Source: an uncultured Bacteroidales bacterium (GTDB lineage Bacteria > Bacteroidota > Bacteroidia > Bacteroidales > Bacteroidaceae). From it: a DNA stretch of 64,000 nt. Positions 36,118-44,750 of this stretch are shown piece by piece. The DNA lies in NCBI GenBank assembly GCA_902785075.1, contig CACZXN010000003.1, forward strand, positions 51,680 through 115,679. The letters are read 5' to 3'. The position numbers and the translations under genes were made by a program. The stretch's first letter is position 1; each line of letters starts with the position of its first letter. The notes beneath the pieces were generated by a model, which worked only from the letters and a program-made list of their open reading frames with translations, was not told the DNA's origin and did not search any database.

Positions 36118-37110
36118 TTATATTTTTTCCAAAATCTTATCCATCACCCAATTTGTCGGAGTGGCACTTACCGAGTTGCAATCACACGTCTTTCCGCCAC
36201 GCAAATCTTCCACGATGGCCTGGATCAACGGCATTTGAACATACTGTGGATTCGGGATTGCAAACTCTTCACGGCCCTTCTCCGTATGAAGAGCAACAGG
36301 TGTGTAATCAAAGACAGAAAAACATATCATGCCTTGATCACCCACAATCTCAATACGGTCGGTACGAGCTGAATCATGAGCCACAAAGCACCATGAGCCA
36401 CTTCCTGTGATGCCATTCGCAAATCTGAAACATGCATTAAATGTATCTTGAACGCGGTAAAGCCCTGCCATGTTGGTCGCATAGCCCTCTGCCTCAATAA
36501 TCACACCCAACATGTGCTGCAGCAAATCGAGCTGATGACTGGCCAAATCGTAGAAGTAACCTCCGCCACCAGCGATATCGGGCTGCAGACGCCAAGGAAG
36601 ATTCTTCTTATTATAGTCAAGCTCACGAGGAGGAACAGCAAAACGAATCTGTACAGACAACACCTTTCCGATAGTTCCCTGAGCAAGAATCTCCTTCACC
36701 TTCTCAAAGTACGGAAGATAACGGCGATAATAAGCCACATAGCACGGAACACCGGTCTGCTCCGAGATGCTATTTACGCGCAGACACTCTTCGTAGCTCG
36801 ATGCAAGCGGTTTTTCCACATAAACAGGTTTGCCTGCTTTCATAGCCATCACTGCAAATGTAGCATGCGACGAAGGCGGAGTGGCAATATAAACCGCATT
36901 GACATTACGATTGTTTATCAACTCAATAGGGTCGGTATAGAAGTGCTGAATCCCATGACGCTGAGCATACGAACGTGCCTTCTCCTTGTCACGACTCATC
37001 ACAGCGGCAATCATTGAACCTTCCACACACTGAAGTGCTGGTCCACTCTTTGTCTCTGTGGCTTCACCACATCCTATCACTCCCCACCTAACTTGGTTGA
37101 TTGCTTTCAT
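36118..37110 (-). CDS. Gfo/Idh/MocA family oxidoreductase
   Basis: A 330-residue cytoplasmic NAD(P)-dependent dehydrogenase. The Rossmann N-terminus has VRWGVIGCGEATETKSGPAL (dinucleotide loop), NAVYIATPPSSHATFAVMAMKAGKPVYVEKPLA (the EKP motif with catalytic Lys, about 98) and then the C-terminal alpha/beta domain with GGGYFYDLASHQLDLLQHMLG (the family Asp/His pair). Substrates of this family are sugars or sugar derivatives such as inositol or UDP-sugars; which one cannot be told. It starts the minus-strand run at a promoter next to rlmD. Confidence 0.92.
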   Translation of the reverse strand: MKAINQVRWGVIGCGEATETKSGPALQCVEGSMIAAVMSRDKEKARSYAQRHGIQHFYTDPIELINNRNVNAVYIATPPSSHATFAVMAMKAGKPVYVEKPLASSYEECLRVNSISEQTGVPCYVAYYRRYLPYFEKVKEILAQGTIGKVLSVQIRFAVPPRELDYNKKNLPWRLQPDIAGGGGYFYDLASHQLDLLQHMLGVIIEAEGYATNMAGLYRVQDTFNACFRFANGITGSGSWCFVAHDSARTDRIEIVGDQGMICFSVFDYTPVALHTEKGREEFAIPNPQYVQMPLIQAIVEDLRGGKTCDCNSVSATPTNWVMDKILEKI

Positions 37111-37138
37111 AACTACTGTCTATTTTATCATTTATGTT

Positions 37139-37147
37139 GCAAAATTA
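37139..37147 (-). promoter_or_regulatory. -7 box of the oxidoreductase run
   Basis: TAATTTTGC on the minus strand, 29 bp upstream of the ATG at 37110. Confidence 0.6.
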
Positions 37148-37232
37148 CAAAATAATTACCATTTATGATTTACCTCACACCGATTTTTATGAAGATTTCT
37201 TACTTTTCACTTTTCTCTTCTCTCTTTTTTCG

Positions 37233-37241
37233 TAACTTTGC
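37233..37241 (+). promoter_or_regulatory. -7 box of rlmD
   Basis: TAACTTTGC, 17 bp upstream of the ATG at 37258. It supports that start over the longer frame from 37165, which would begin upstream of the promoter. Confidence 0.7.
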
Positions 37242-37257
37242 AACCAAATTGACAATT

Positions 37258-38691
37258 ATGAGCCGAAATAAGAAGAAATTACCGATACTCGAGAATGTCA
37301 GTATCACGGCTGTCGCAGCCGAAGGGAAAGCACTTGCACGCGTTGACGACAAAGTGGTGTTCGTACCGTTTGTCGTTCCTGGCGATGTGGTCGACTTACA
37401 AGTAAAAAAGAAAAAGCACAGCTTTATGGAGGCTGTTGCCATTAAGTTCCACGAGTACTCACCCAATCGTATCACCCCACCCTGCCAGCATTTTGGAGTG
37501 TGTGGTGGATGCAAATGGCAATGTTTGAAATATGAAGAACAGCTACGATGGAAACAACAGCAGATTGTCGATAACCTAACCCGCATTGGAAAGATTGAAC
37601 TTCCCCCTATCTCACCCATTCTTGGCAGTGAACTGCTATATGCATATCGCAATAAGTTGGAATTTGGATTCTCCAACCGTCGATGGATGACCGAAGACGA
37701 GATACAAGACGGAGATAATGTAATTACCGAACGAAATGCACTCGGATTCCACATCACAGGTGCCTTTGACAAGATTCTCGACATCGAGAAATGCTGGCTG
37801 ATGGACGACATCACCAATGACATTCGCAACTACATCCGCGACTATTGCATCGACCATCACCTCACTTTCTACGACCTACGTCAGAACACAGGACTCATGC
37901 GTAGCATGATGGTACGTAACAGCAACACCCATGAGCTCATGCTGCTCATACAATTCCGAATCGAGAACAATGAAGAACAGCAAGAAGCCATCCAACTCTT
38001 AGAGCACATAGCCAAACGATTCCCCGAAATCACATCCCTCCTCTATGTTGACAACCATAAGTGCAACGACACATTTGGCGATCAGGAAATCATCTGCTTT
38101 AAAGGTACCGACCACATCTACGAAGAAATGGAAGGGCTGCGATTCAAAGTCGGTCCAAAAAGTTTTTATCAGACAAACACCGATCAAGCTTACAACCTCT
38201 ATAAAGTGGCACGCGATTTTGCTGAACTTAGCGGAAACGAATTGGTCTATGACCTCTACACAGGAACAGGAACCATTGCCAACTTCGTCAGTAGGAAAGC
38301 GCGCAAAGTAATCGGCATTGAGTACGTGCCCGAAGCCATCGAGGACGCAAAGGTCAATTCACAAATCAACCACATCGACAATACCCTCTTCTTCGCTGGC
38401 GACATGAAAGATATCCTCAACCGTGACTTTATCCAGCAATACGGACGTCCCGATGTCATCATCACCGACCCGCCACGAGCAGGTATGCATCAAGATGTTA
38501 TCGATACCATCCTTTTTGCCCAGCCACATCGTATCGTTTATGTCAGTTGTAACCCAGCTACACAAGCACGCGACCTTCAACTGCTCGATGTGAGATACCG
38601 CGTAACGAAAGTACAACCTGTCGACATGTTCCCTCATACCCAACATGTTGAGAATGTCGTTCAACTGGAACTGAAAGAGAACACGGTGTAG
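37258..38691 (+). CDS. rlmD: 23S rRNA (uracil-C5)-methyltransferase RlmD/RumA type
   Basis: A 477-residue SAM-dependent enzyme that makes m5U in 23S rRNA. The N-terminal TRAM domain (about 10-70) is followed by the iron-sulfur Cys cluster CQHFGVCGGCKWQC (about 78-91), then the methyltransferase domain: YDLYTGTGTIA (SAM loop), ITDPPRAGMH and VSCNPATQARDL with the catalytic Cys (about 425). ATG 37258 was chosen from the promoter position. RlmCD and RlmD cannot be separated without a comparison, so the exact uridine is uncertain. Confidence 0.92.
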   Translation: MSRNKKKLPILENVSITAVAAEGKALARVDDKVVFVPFVVPGDVVDLQVKKKKHSFMEAVAIKFHEYSPNRITPPCQHFGVCGGCKWQCLKYEEQLRWKQQQIVDNLTRIGKIELPPISPILGSELLYAYRNKLEFGFSNRRWMTEDEIQDGDNVITERNALGFHITGAFDKILDIEKCWLMDDITNDIRNYIRDYCIDHHLTFYDLRQNTGLMRSMMVRNSNTHELMLLIQFRIENNEEQQEAIQLLEHIAKRFPEITSLLYVDNHKCNDTFGDQEIICFKGTDHIYEEMEGLRFKVGPKSFYQTNTDQAYNLYKVARDFAELSGNELVYDLYTGTGTIANFVSRKARKVIGIEYVPEAIEDAKVNSQINHIDNTLFFAGDMKDILNRDFIQQYGRPDVIITDPPRAGMHQDVIDTILFAQPHRIVYVSCNPATQARDLQLLDVRYRVTKVQPVDMFPHTQHVENVVQLELKENTV

Positions 38692-38704
38692 GAAGACAAA
38701 AATA

Positions 38705-39180
38705 TCACCTAATAATAACTTTTTCTCCTCCGTGGATGTAAAAGCCCTTTGCAGTAGGCACATTAGGGAGACTACGACCATCGATGGTGAACGAAGCGTC
38801 GTTGCTTTGGTCAGAGAACATTGTGGCAGACACCCCTGATTGGTCAGCATTCATAAAGACGAAAGAGATGGTACCATCATCAGCCATGCGGATGTTAGTA
38901 ATGGGCTTGCTCATGAAAGGAAGGCCGTTAGACGAAGTGAAGAGTTTGGCTGCAGGTTTAGAGCCTTTGGAAAGGCGATCGTTAACCTCGAGAGACTGAG
39001 GATTGGTATAGGGATATGGCGAGGTACTAAAATAACGGCTACGAATAGAGTTATCCATCGTGTATTTGCCTGTATCATTGGCTCGCGTCTGCATGAATCA
39101 TGCAAGCAACCGAAGCGCTGTGCCTGAGCACCAACGACTACCAATAGCATGACAGCAAACAACAGTAACTGTTTTTTCAT
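38705..39180 (-). pseudogene. Remnant of an M6-type secreted metalloprotease
   Basis: Two overlapping minus-strand frames. The first (from ATG 39180) holds a signal peptide (QLLLFAVMLLVVVGAQAQ) and RFGCLHDSCRREP, which resembles the mature start of M6-family peptidases. The second (39094-38705) resembles the end of such a protein: SPYPYTNPQSLEVNDRLSKGS, then PITNIRMADDGTISFVFMN, and a tail FTIDGRSLPNVPTAKGFYIHGGEKVIIR. The catalytic HExxH region, normally several hundred residues, is missing and the join is out of frame near 39097. I read it as an internal deletion. The M6 label rests on remembered sequence patterns. Confidence 0.5.
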
Positions 39181-39217
39181 ATAATAATAAGTTTGATAAG
39201 ACAATATGAACATCTCC

Positions 39218-40288
39218 TTACAAGTGCTTCAGCTTCGAGAGTGCCTGACGAACGGCAGAAGGGAGGGCTGGTATGTTGTACTGACGCTCGTAAGCCTCCA
39301 TATCCTGAAGGGTCGTAGCATGCTTGAACTGCGCTTTCAGTTCCTTATTCTTTTCCTTCCATTCATCCTTGGTAATGTAGCCGCGTTCGGTGGCATAACT
39401 CTCGATGATATACTTAGCCGGACCCTTCTTGTCTGTATACTCCCAGTGGTCTATTTCCATGATGAAGTCTGTAAAATCCGCATCCTTGACATCATCCTTG
39501 TAATTGCCGATAAGAGTGTACTGATAGTTGTAACCTATATCCTCACGCTTCTTCAGCTTGGAAGACTCTCCTTTCACCTTATTGGCATACATCTGTATCT
39601 TGCCGGCATCAAGTGTAGTACGTAGCTGGTCACCATTACGAACAAGCTGGCCGACACGCCCCTCAGGATTTCTAAACACCCAGTGATCGGGATTGCTATC
39701 GTCGGTCGTCACATAGTACTGCTTATTCATCTTATCCTTATTGGGAGCACTTGTCATGCGCACTTCGCCTGCTCGGTTAGACATCGCACGAGCAGACCAA
39801 GTGATGGCAACACCCAACTTTGAGTAGTACTCGACATAGTTGCTATGGAAAGAGCCGTGCTCGAACTTCTTCTTCTTGATATCATAGGCGTTCGGCATAA
39901 CACCGCAGTGAAAGTAGCCAAGTGAATCGTTGCGATATACATAAACGCGATAGTATATCTCCACATAGACGTATGGCTTCGGAGTGATAACCACTTCAGC
40001 AATACCATAGTCCAAGTCGTCAAGTGAGACACGACCTCCCTGAAGAGATGAAACAGTAACCAACTTAGGTCGGTAGGCCACATGGGTGACAGCTACACGC
40101 TCGGCACCCTTCACGTCAGCAAGCACACCATCCATGTCTGTCGACCCAATATAATTGCCATCCTCAGTCAGTACATAAGCGAGCGGAATACCGTTCCCCT
40201 CCTTGTCAACAACCTGTAAGCGTTGCGCACTTATCGGCATCGCGGTCATCAATACAAATGCGACGAACAATAATCTTAGCGTTTTCAT
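39218..40288 (-). CDS. Secreted protein with carboxypeptidase-like regulatory domain
   Basis: 356 residues with a signal peptide (cleaved near AMPISAQ, about 22). A CarboxypepD_reg-like beta-sandwich (about 23-105, LQVVDKEGNGIPLAYVLTEDGNYIGSTDMDG) is followed by a long unnamed region with many Tyr and charged residues. No barrel or enzyme motif is clear; the C-terminus is helical (NKELKAQFKHATTLQDMEAYERQYN). I chose the ATG at 40288 from the signal peptide and the promoter at 40323-40331. It lies 37 bp upstream of the M6 remnant. Confidence 0.75.
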   Translation of the reverse strand: MKTLRLLFVAFVLMTAMPISAQRLQVVDKEGNGIPLAYVLTEDGNYIGSTDMDGVLADVKGAERVAVTHVAYRPKLVTVSSLQGGRVSLDDLDYGIAEVVITPKPYVYVEIYYRVYVYRNDSLGYFHCGVMPNAYDIKKKKFEHGSFHSNYVEYYSKLGVAITWSARAMSNRAGEVRMTSAPNKDKMNKQYYVTTDDSNPDHWVFRNPEGRVGQLVRNGDQLRTTLDAGKIQMYANKVKGESSKLKKREDIGYNYQYTLIGNYKDDVKDADFTDFIMEIDHWEYTDKKGPAKYIIESYATERGYITKDEWKEKNKELKAQFKHATTLQDMEAYERQYNIPALPSAVRQALSKLKHL

Positions 40289-40322
40289 CTGAATATATAT
40301 AAAAGAATCGTTAAACATGACT

Positions 40323-40331
40323 GCAAATTTA
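40323..40331 (-). promoter_or_regulatory. -7 box of the secreted CarboxypepD_reg gene
   Basis: TAAATTTGC on the minus strand, 35 bp upstream of ATG 40288. It is back-to-back with the YgiQ promoter. Confidence 0.65.
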
Positions 40332-40395
40332 GGTATTTTCAACGAAACAGCCAAATATTTTCCTGTTATTCTATTGCCGATTGACCGATTTGCCG

Positions 40396-40404
40396 TATCT
40401 TTGC
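40396..40404 (+). promoter_or_regulatory. -7 box of the YgiQ gene
   Basis: TATCTTTGC, 8 bp upstream of the ATG at 40412, implying an almost leaderless transcript. Confidence 0.65.
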
Positions 40405-40411
40405 AAACAGA

Positions 40412-42208
40412 ATGGAAACAAGTCAGCATATAAGTAGTTCAGACTTCCTGCCAACAACGAAGAAGGAGGTGGAGCAGCGTGGATGGGACGAACTGGATGT
40501 CGTCTTGTTCTCTGGCGATGCCTACGTGGACCATCCTTCGTTTGCGGCAGCAGTTATTGGACGTATCATCGAAGCTGAAGGCATGCGCATCGCAATCGTG
40601 CCACAACCCGACTGGCACGGTGACTATCGCGACTTCACAAAGTTGGGACGTCCGCGTCTGTTCTTCGCCATCTCGCCTGGATGTATGGATTCGATGGTGA
40701 ACAAATACACTGCTGCTCGCCGACTGCGCTCGGAAGATGCTTACAGCCCAGACGGCAGACACGACAAACGACCGGAGTATCCCACGATTGTATATACACA
40801 GATACTCAAGCAGCTCTATCCAGATACACCCGTAGTGATAGGCGGCATCGAGGCATCGCTGCGACGTCTGACTCACTACGACTACTGGCAAGACCGACTA
40901 AGGAAATGTATCCTCTGCGACAGCGGAGCTGACCTACTCATCTACGGCATGGGTGAACGGCCGATGCAAAGTCTCATCAGCGTGCTCAACGACGAACTGC
41001 TGTCAAGGGGAGCAGATGTGGTGGACCGTAAGATGTTCCGCAACGTGATGATGCGACATCCTCAACCACAGACCGTCATGCTGATGACAAAGGAGGAAAT
41101 AAAAGTAACAGAAAGCGACATCGTGCTCCACAGTCACGAAACATGTCTGCGCGACAAACGCTCTCAGGCTGAGAACTTCCGCCACATTGAGGAGGAATCA
41201 AACAAAATGCACGCCCAGCGACTACTGCAGGAAGTGGACGGACAATATGCAGTAGTGAATCCACCCTACCCACCTATGACTCAGGAAGAGGTCGACCACT
41301 CGTTCGACCTCCCCTACACACGACTCCCCCATCCCAAATATCGTGGGAAACGCATACCAGCTTACGACATGATTAAATTCTCTGTGAACATGCATCGCGG
41401 ATGCTTTGGCGGATGTGCTTTCTGTACCATCTCCGCTCATCAAGGCAAGTTCATCTCCAGTCGTAGCAAGGAGAGCATCCTACGAGAGGTACGACAGATT
41501 GTAGCGATGCCCGACTTCCGCGGTTACATCAGCGACTTGGGAGGTCCAAGTGCCAATATGTACGGCATGCACGGAAAGGACCTCAAGATTTGCGAGCGAT
41601 GCAAGAAACCCTCGTGCATCCACCCGAAGGTCTGCCCCAACTTGAATACCGACCACAGTGCGTTGCTCGACATCTATCACGCTGTAGATGCGATCAAAGG
41701 AATCAAGAAGAGCTTCATCGGAAGTGGTATCCGCTACGACCTCATTCTGCATGACACAGGCGATATTAATATTAATAAGGTGAACCATCGCTATGCACGC
41801 GAACTCATCGAGCACCATGTGAGCGGACGACTGAAGGTGGCTCCCGAGCATACGAGCGACCAAGTGCTACGACTCATGCGCAAACCATCATTTCAATTGT
41901 TCTACGACTTCAAAGCATTGTTCGACCGCGTGAACAGAGAAGCCCACTTGAACCAGCAACTCATTCCATATTTCATCAGCAGCCACCCGGGATGCACGAA
42001 TAAGGACATGCAGCAACTTGCTGAACTCACACGACGTATGGGCTACAAACTCGAGCAGGTGCAGGACTTTACTCCCACCCCGATGACCGTGAGCACCGAA
42101 ACCTGGTACACAGGTTTCCATCCTTACACCCTCGAACCTATCTACTCTGCGAAGACACCTCAGCAGAAGAAAGAACAAAATCAGTATTTCTTTTGGTACA
42201 AACGATAA
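40412..42208 (+). CDS. YgiQ family radical SAM protein
   Basis: 598 residues. An N-terminal cobalamin-binding-like domain (about 1-290) contains FSGDAYVDHPSFAAAVIGRIIE, a DUF3362/YgiQ N-terminal mark. The radical SAM core begins with MHRGCFGGCAFCTIS (CxxxCxxC, about 331-338). The C-terminal YgiQ region holds a second Cys set (CERCKKPSCIHPKVC) and VAPEHTSDQVLRLMRKPS. The reaction is unknown for the family. It is a single-gene unit with its own promoter and a terminator at 42213-42240. Confidence 0.93.
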   Translation: METSQHISSSDFLPTTKKEVEQRGWDELDVVLFSGDAYVDHPSFAAAVIGRIIEAEGMRIAIVPQPDWHGDYRDFTKLGRPRLFFAISPGCMDSMVNKYTAARRLRSEDAYSPDGRHDKRPEYPTIVYTQILKQLYPDTPVVIGGIEASLRRLTHYDYWQDRLRKCILCDSGADLLIYGMGERPMQSLISVLNDELLSRGADVVDRKMFRNVMMRHPQPQTVMLMTKEEIKVTESDIVLHSHETCLRDKRSQAENFRHIEEESNKMHAQRLLQEVDGQYAVVNPPYPPMTQEEVDHSFDLPYTRLPHPKYRGKRIPAYDMIKFSVNMHRGCFGGCAFCTISAHQGKFISSRSKESILREVRQIVAMPDFRGYISDLGGPSANMYGMHGKDLKICERCKKPSCIHPKVCPNLNTDHSALLDIYHAVDAIKGIKKSFIGSGIRYDLILHDTGDININKVNHRYARELIEHHVSGRLKVAPEHTSDQVLRLMRKPSFQLFYDFKALFDRVNREAHLNQQLIPYFISSHPGCTNKDMQQLAELTRRMGYKLEQVQDFTPTPMTVSTETWYTGFHPYTLEPIYSAKTPQQKKEQNQYFFWYKR

Positions 42209-42212
42209 CAGA

Positions 42213-42240
42213 AAGAGGATGAACGATTCATCCTCTTATC
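42213..42240 (+). terminator. Terminator of the YgiQ gene
   Basis: AAGAGGATGAA, loop CGA, TTCATCCTCTT, then ATC: an 11-bp perfect stem 5 bp past the stop codon. Confidence 0.8.
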
Positions 42241-42256
42241 TTTACTTGTTTGGCTA

Positions 42257-42328
42257 ATGGGACCTATGGGACTTATGGGGCCAATGGAGCCAATGAGTCC
42301 AATGAGTCCAATGAGTCCAATGAGTCTA
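42257..42328. repeat. Eight-unit 9-bp tandem repeat
   Basis: Degenerate 9-mers in exact register, drifting from ATGGGACCT and ATGGGACTT on the left to ATGAGTCCA (three identical copies in a row) and ATGAGTCTA on the right. It lies between the YgiQ terminator and the end of the DUF5606 gene, touching its stop region. Confidence 0.8.
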
Positions 42329-42766
42329 TTGGTTCTCTGCTGTCTCTGCTTTCTCTTCTTTCTCCTCTTTCAGTTCGAAATCCGTGATGCCTGCTTTCAC
42401 CAATATGTTGTACCATGCAATCACTTTGCGCATATCGCTCACACGTACACGCTCTGTATCATAATTTGGCAGAGCTTTGGCAAAGAATGCGATCACTTCA
42501 TCGTTCTCTGCTTTTTTATGGTTGATATCTACTTCTTTTCCTTCGTAGAGTTTCTTGATGGAGTCAAACACATTGACCAGCGGAGTGTCCTCACCATCAT
42601 CTGTATAGATAGAAATCTCTGCTACTGCAACTACGCGATCACTGGCATAAGCAGGCATGCGTTTCTTCGACTCATCGAGCGACTCCACGATAAGCATATT
42701 CTTACCTCTACTAATCAACCTATAAAGTCCTGGTTTGCCAGAAATGGCTAATACTTCTTTAATCAT
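42326..42766 (-). CDS. DUF5606 domain-containing protein
   Basis: 146 residues, cytoplasmic. It has the DUF5606 start MIKEVLAISGKPGLYRLISRGKNMLIVESLDE, then VVAVAEISIYTDDGEDTPLVNVFDSI, and a C-terminal acidic, Glu/Lys-rich tail. Function is unknown; the family is common in Bacteroidota beside coaE. It overlaps the coaE stop by 4 bp (ATGA), so it is the last gene of the nusB operon. The gene's 3' end adjoins the 9-bp repeat array. Confidence 0.9.
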   Translation of the reverse strand: MIKEVLAISGKPGLYRLISRGKNMLIVESLDESKKRMPAYASDRVVAVAEISIYTDDGEDTPLVNVFDSIKKLYEGKEVDINHKKAENDEVIAFFAKALPNYDTERVRVSDMRKVIAWYNILVKAGITDFELKEEKEEKAETAENQ

Positions 42767-43329
42767 ATCTGTATGTTTTGTAATTGTTTGAGAATATTAT
42801 TGTTTCCATTATTGATGATGCAATAATCCGAAAGCTTCATCTTTACGGCCTCAGGCATTTGTGCCTTGATGCGTGCATAAGCCTCGTTGCGTGTAATCTT
42901 GTCACGATGGATGATACGCTTGATGCGTACATCGTCAGCAGCAAATACATACAACACCTTGTCGACAGCATCAGACAATCCTGACTCGTACAAGATGGCA
43001 CTCTCCATGAACACTACTTCTGAGTCCTGGAAGTTGCACCACATTTCAAAATCGGAACGTACTCGCGGATGAACGAGCGCACCTATCTTCTCCTGGTTCT
43101 CCTTACTCTCATAGAGAAAATTTGACAACACAGGTTTGTTTAGGTTGCCATCCTCCAGATATGCATCCTCGCCCACGAGTTTAATCAATTCCGCTTTGAT
43201 GTTCTCGTCTTCTTTCATAATAATCTTAGCCCGATCATCGCAGCTATAAACTGGAAAACCTTTCTTCTTCAGAAAGTTTGCCACATAGGTTTTTCCACTA
43301 CCTATTCCTCCTGTAATTCCTATTTTCAT
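42763..43329 (-). CDS. coaE: Dephospho-CoA kinase
   Basis: A 188-residue P-loop kinase that phosphorylates the 3'-hydroxyl of dephospho-CoA in the last step of CoA synthesis. The Walker A loop TGGIGSGKT is at residues 6-14, followed by FPVYSCDDRAK (catalytic Asp region) and a lid segment KRIIHRD. I chose ATG 43329 (MKIGITGG) over an in-frame TTG at 43335. It follows the YbbR stop by 2 bp and overlaps DUF5606. Confidence 0.95.
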   Translation of the reverse strand: MKIGITGGIGSGKTYVANFLKKKGFPVYSCDDRAKIIMKEDENIKAELIKLVGEDAYLEDGNLNKPVLSNFLYESKENQEKIGALVHPRVRSDFEMWCNFQDSEVVFMESAILYESGLSDAVDKVLYVFAADDVRIKRIIHRDKITRNEAYARIKAQMPEAVKMKLSDYCIINNGNNNILKQLQNIQI

Positions 43330-43331
43330 AA

Positions 43332-44336
43332 TCAATCTTCTTGTTCTATAACATAGTCAACCACTTCAGGTGTTACCTTCACATTAGATATACCTTTAGG
43401 GGATTCTCGGATAATTAATTTGCACTTTCGGTCTTGAGCCTTTATGGTATTATAGTCGACCACAATGACGAAATCGTCTGCTGTAATGCTGTTAAACATT
43501 GTGGCGCTTACCTTAAACGTAACGTCAACCATCAATGGAAACGTTCGTAGGATTTTGTTGTGTGGGATGTTCTCACAATAGATGGGCACTTTCACTGTCT
43601 TGGCGGTAAAGAGGTCCACACATGCCTTCACACTGACTGTATCGGGAACCATCTTCACTCCCTTTATTCTGCTAAGCGCCAATTGGAAGTTGAGTGTGTC
43701 TTTTACTTCATCCTCGATAAACGGCTCGGTATAAACCACCTTGATGGTGTCGTAGATAGCCGATGGGGCATAAATGTCCACATACTTGGGGTGCAGTTCT
43801 ATGCCGCAAAGCATATATTCCTCTGACGTTCGTATCTTGCCCTGAAACTCAATCGGTATCTGCTTATGTTCGCCCATCGAGTAATAGAGGTCGACAGTTG
43901 ACGGATTGACCGTCTGAAACGTCACACCCTTTGGCAGTTCTTTCGTGAGCGCCTTCTTCCACACATAGTTGTCAATACTCAACGCACCTCCCATCTTGGG
44001 TAGGTCGTTGTAGTCAACATTCAGTACTTTGTGTTGATTGTTGAACACATATTGCAGAATGGTGAACCCCCTGCCCGACACAGCTGTCGTTATGGTTTGA
44101 GGCACGTCTGAAGTGAATATCAGGTTCTTCGGAACATTGACAATCTTCAATTCGTATTCCAGATTGACGGTTGTGTGGTCCTTGAATGTCTGCGACAGCC
44201 AGAACGCAACCGCAATCAGCAGGAACAGCAGGAACACCATTATCTGCTTGTTTACCGTCACCAAGCGGAAACGCTGAAACAAGGAACGGATGTAAGCTAC
44301 ACTCCGTTTTCTTAATATAGTGAAACCTGACTCCAT
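43332..44336 (-). CDS. YbbR-like domain protein
   Basis: 334 residues. One N-terminal membrane anchor (about 29-48, QIMVFLLFLLIAVAFWLSQT) is followed by tandem YbbR-like beta domains outside the membrane (repeats with VPxxL and VSGRGFxxLQY-like segments). YbbR proteins (CdaR) regulate diadenylate cyclase in Gram-positive bacteria, but no such enzyme is seen here. In Bacteroidota the gene sits in the nusB-yajC-coaE cluster as here. It begins 30 bp after yajC. Confidence 0.85.
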   Translation of the reverse strand: MESGFTILRKRSVAYIRSLFQRFRLVTVNKQIMVFLLFLLIAVAFWLSQTFKDHTTVNLEYELKIVNVPKNLIFTSDVPQTITTAVSGRGFTILQYVFNNQHKVLNVDYNDLPKMGGALSIDNYVWKKALTKELPKGVTFQTVNPSTVDLYYSMGEHKQIPIEFQGKIRTSEEYMLCGIELHPKYVDIYAPSAIYDTIKVVYTEPFIEDEVKDTLNFQLALSRIKGVKMVPDTVSVKACVDLFTAKTVKVPIYCENIPHNKILRTFPLMVDVTFKVSATMFNSITADDFVIVVDYNTIKAQDRKCKLIIRESPKGISNVKVTPEVVDYVIEQED

Positions 44337-44366
44337 GGGGGAACATCATTACACAGGTCAGGACGT

Positions 44367-44714
44367 TTACTTCTGAACAGCCTGATTTGAGTCAGCAAAC
44401 ACGTAGTTACGATCAACCTGAATCGTTACACCCTTTGCTATTTCTATGGTTACATACGACTCACCCTCATTCAACTCCTTAATGGTTCCATACATTCCTC
44501 CAGCTGTCACTACGCGTGTACCGATAGTGAGGCTGTTACGGAACTTCTGAATTTCCTTCTGGCGTTTCTGCTGAGGACGAATCATAAAGAAATACATGAT
44601 TGCAAACAATGCAACCAGCATTATGATCATCGTAGGATCAAAGCCACCTAGTCCTTTGGCTCCCTTTCCTGCTTCTGCTGCGCCTTGTGCAGCTTGTAAT
44701 AGTTGAAAAATCAT
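44367..44714 (-). CDS. yajC: Preprotein translocase subunit YajC
   Basis: 115 residues. A single membrane helix (about 29-46, MIIMLVALFAIMYFFMI) is followed by the family signature RPQQKRQKEIQKFRNSLTIGTRVVTAGGMYGTIKE. It binds SecDF as an accessory of the Sec translocon. It lies 36 bp downstream of nusB. Confidence 0.95.
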   Translation of the reverse strand: MIFQLLQAAQGAAEAGKGAKGLGGFDPTMIIMLVALFAIMYFFMIRPQQKRQKEIQKFRNSLTIGTRVVTAGGMYGTIKELNEGESYVTIEIAKGVTIQVDRNYVFADSNQAVQK

Positions 44715-44750
44715 AATTGTTTTTTGTTTTAGTTATAGGTTAATGAATTT

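Noticed and set aside
42257-42751. A 164-codon plus-strand frame beginning in the 9-bp repeats
   Set aside because: It runs antisense through the DUF5606 gene, starts in low-complexity repeats and has no promoter or family features.
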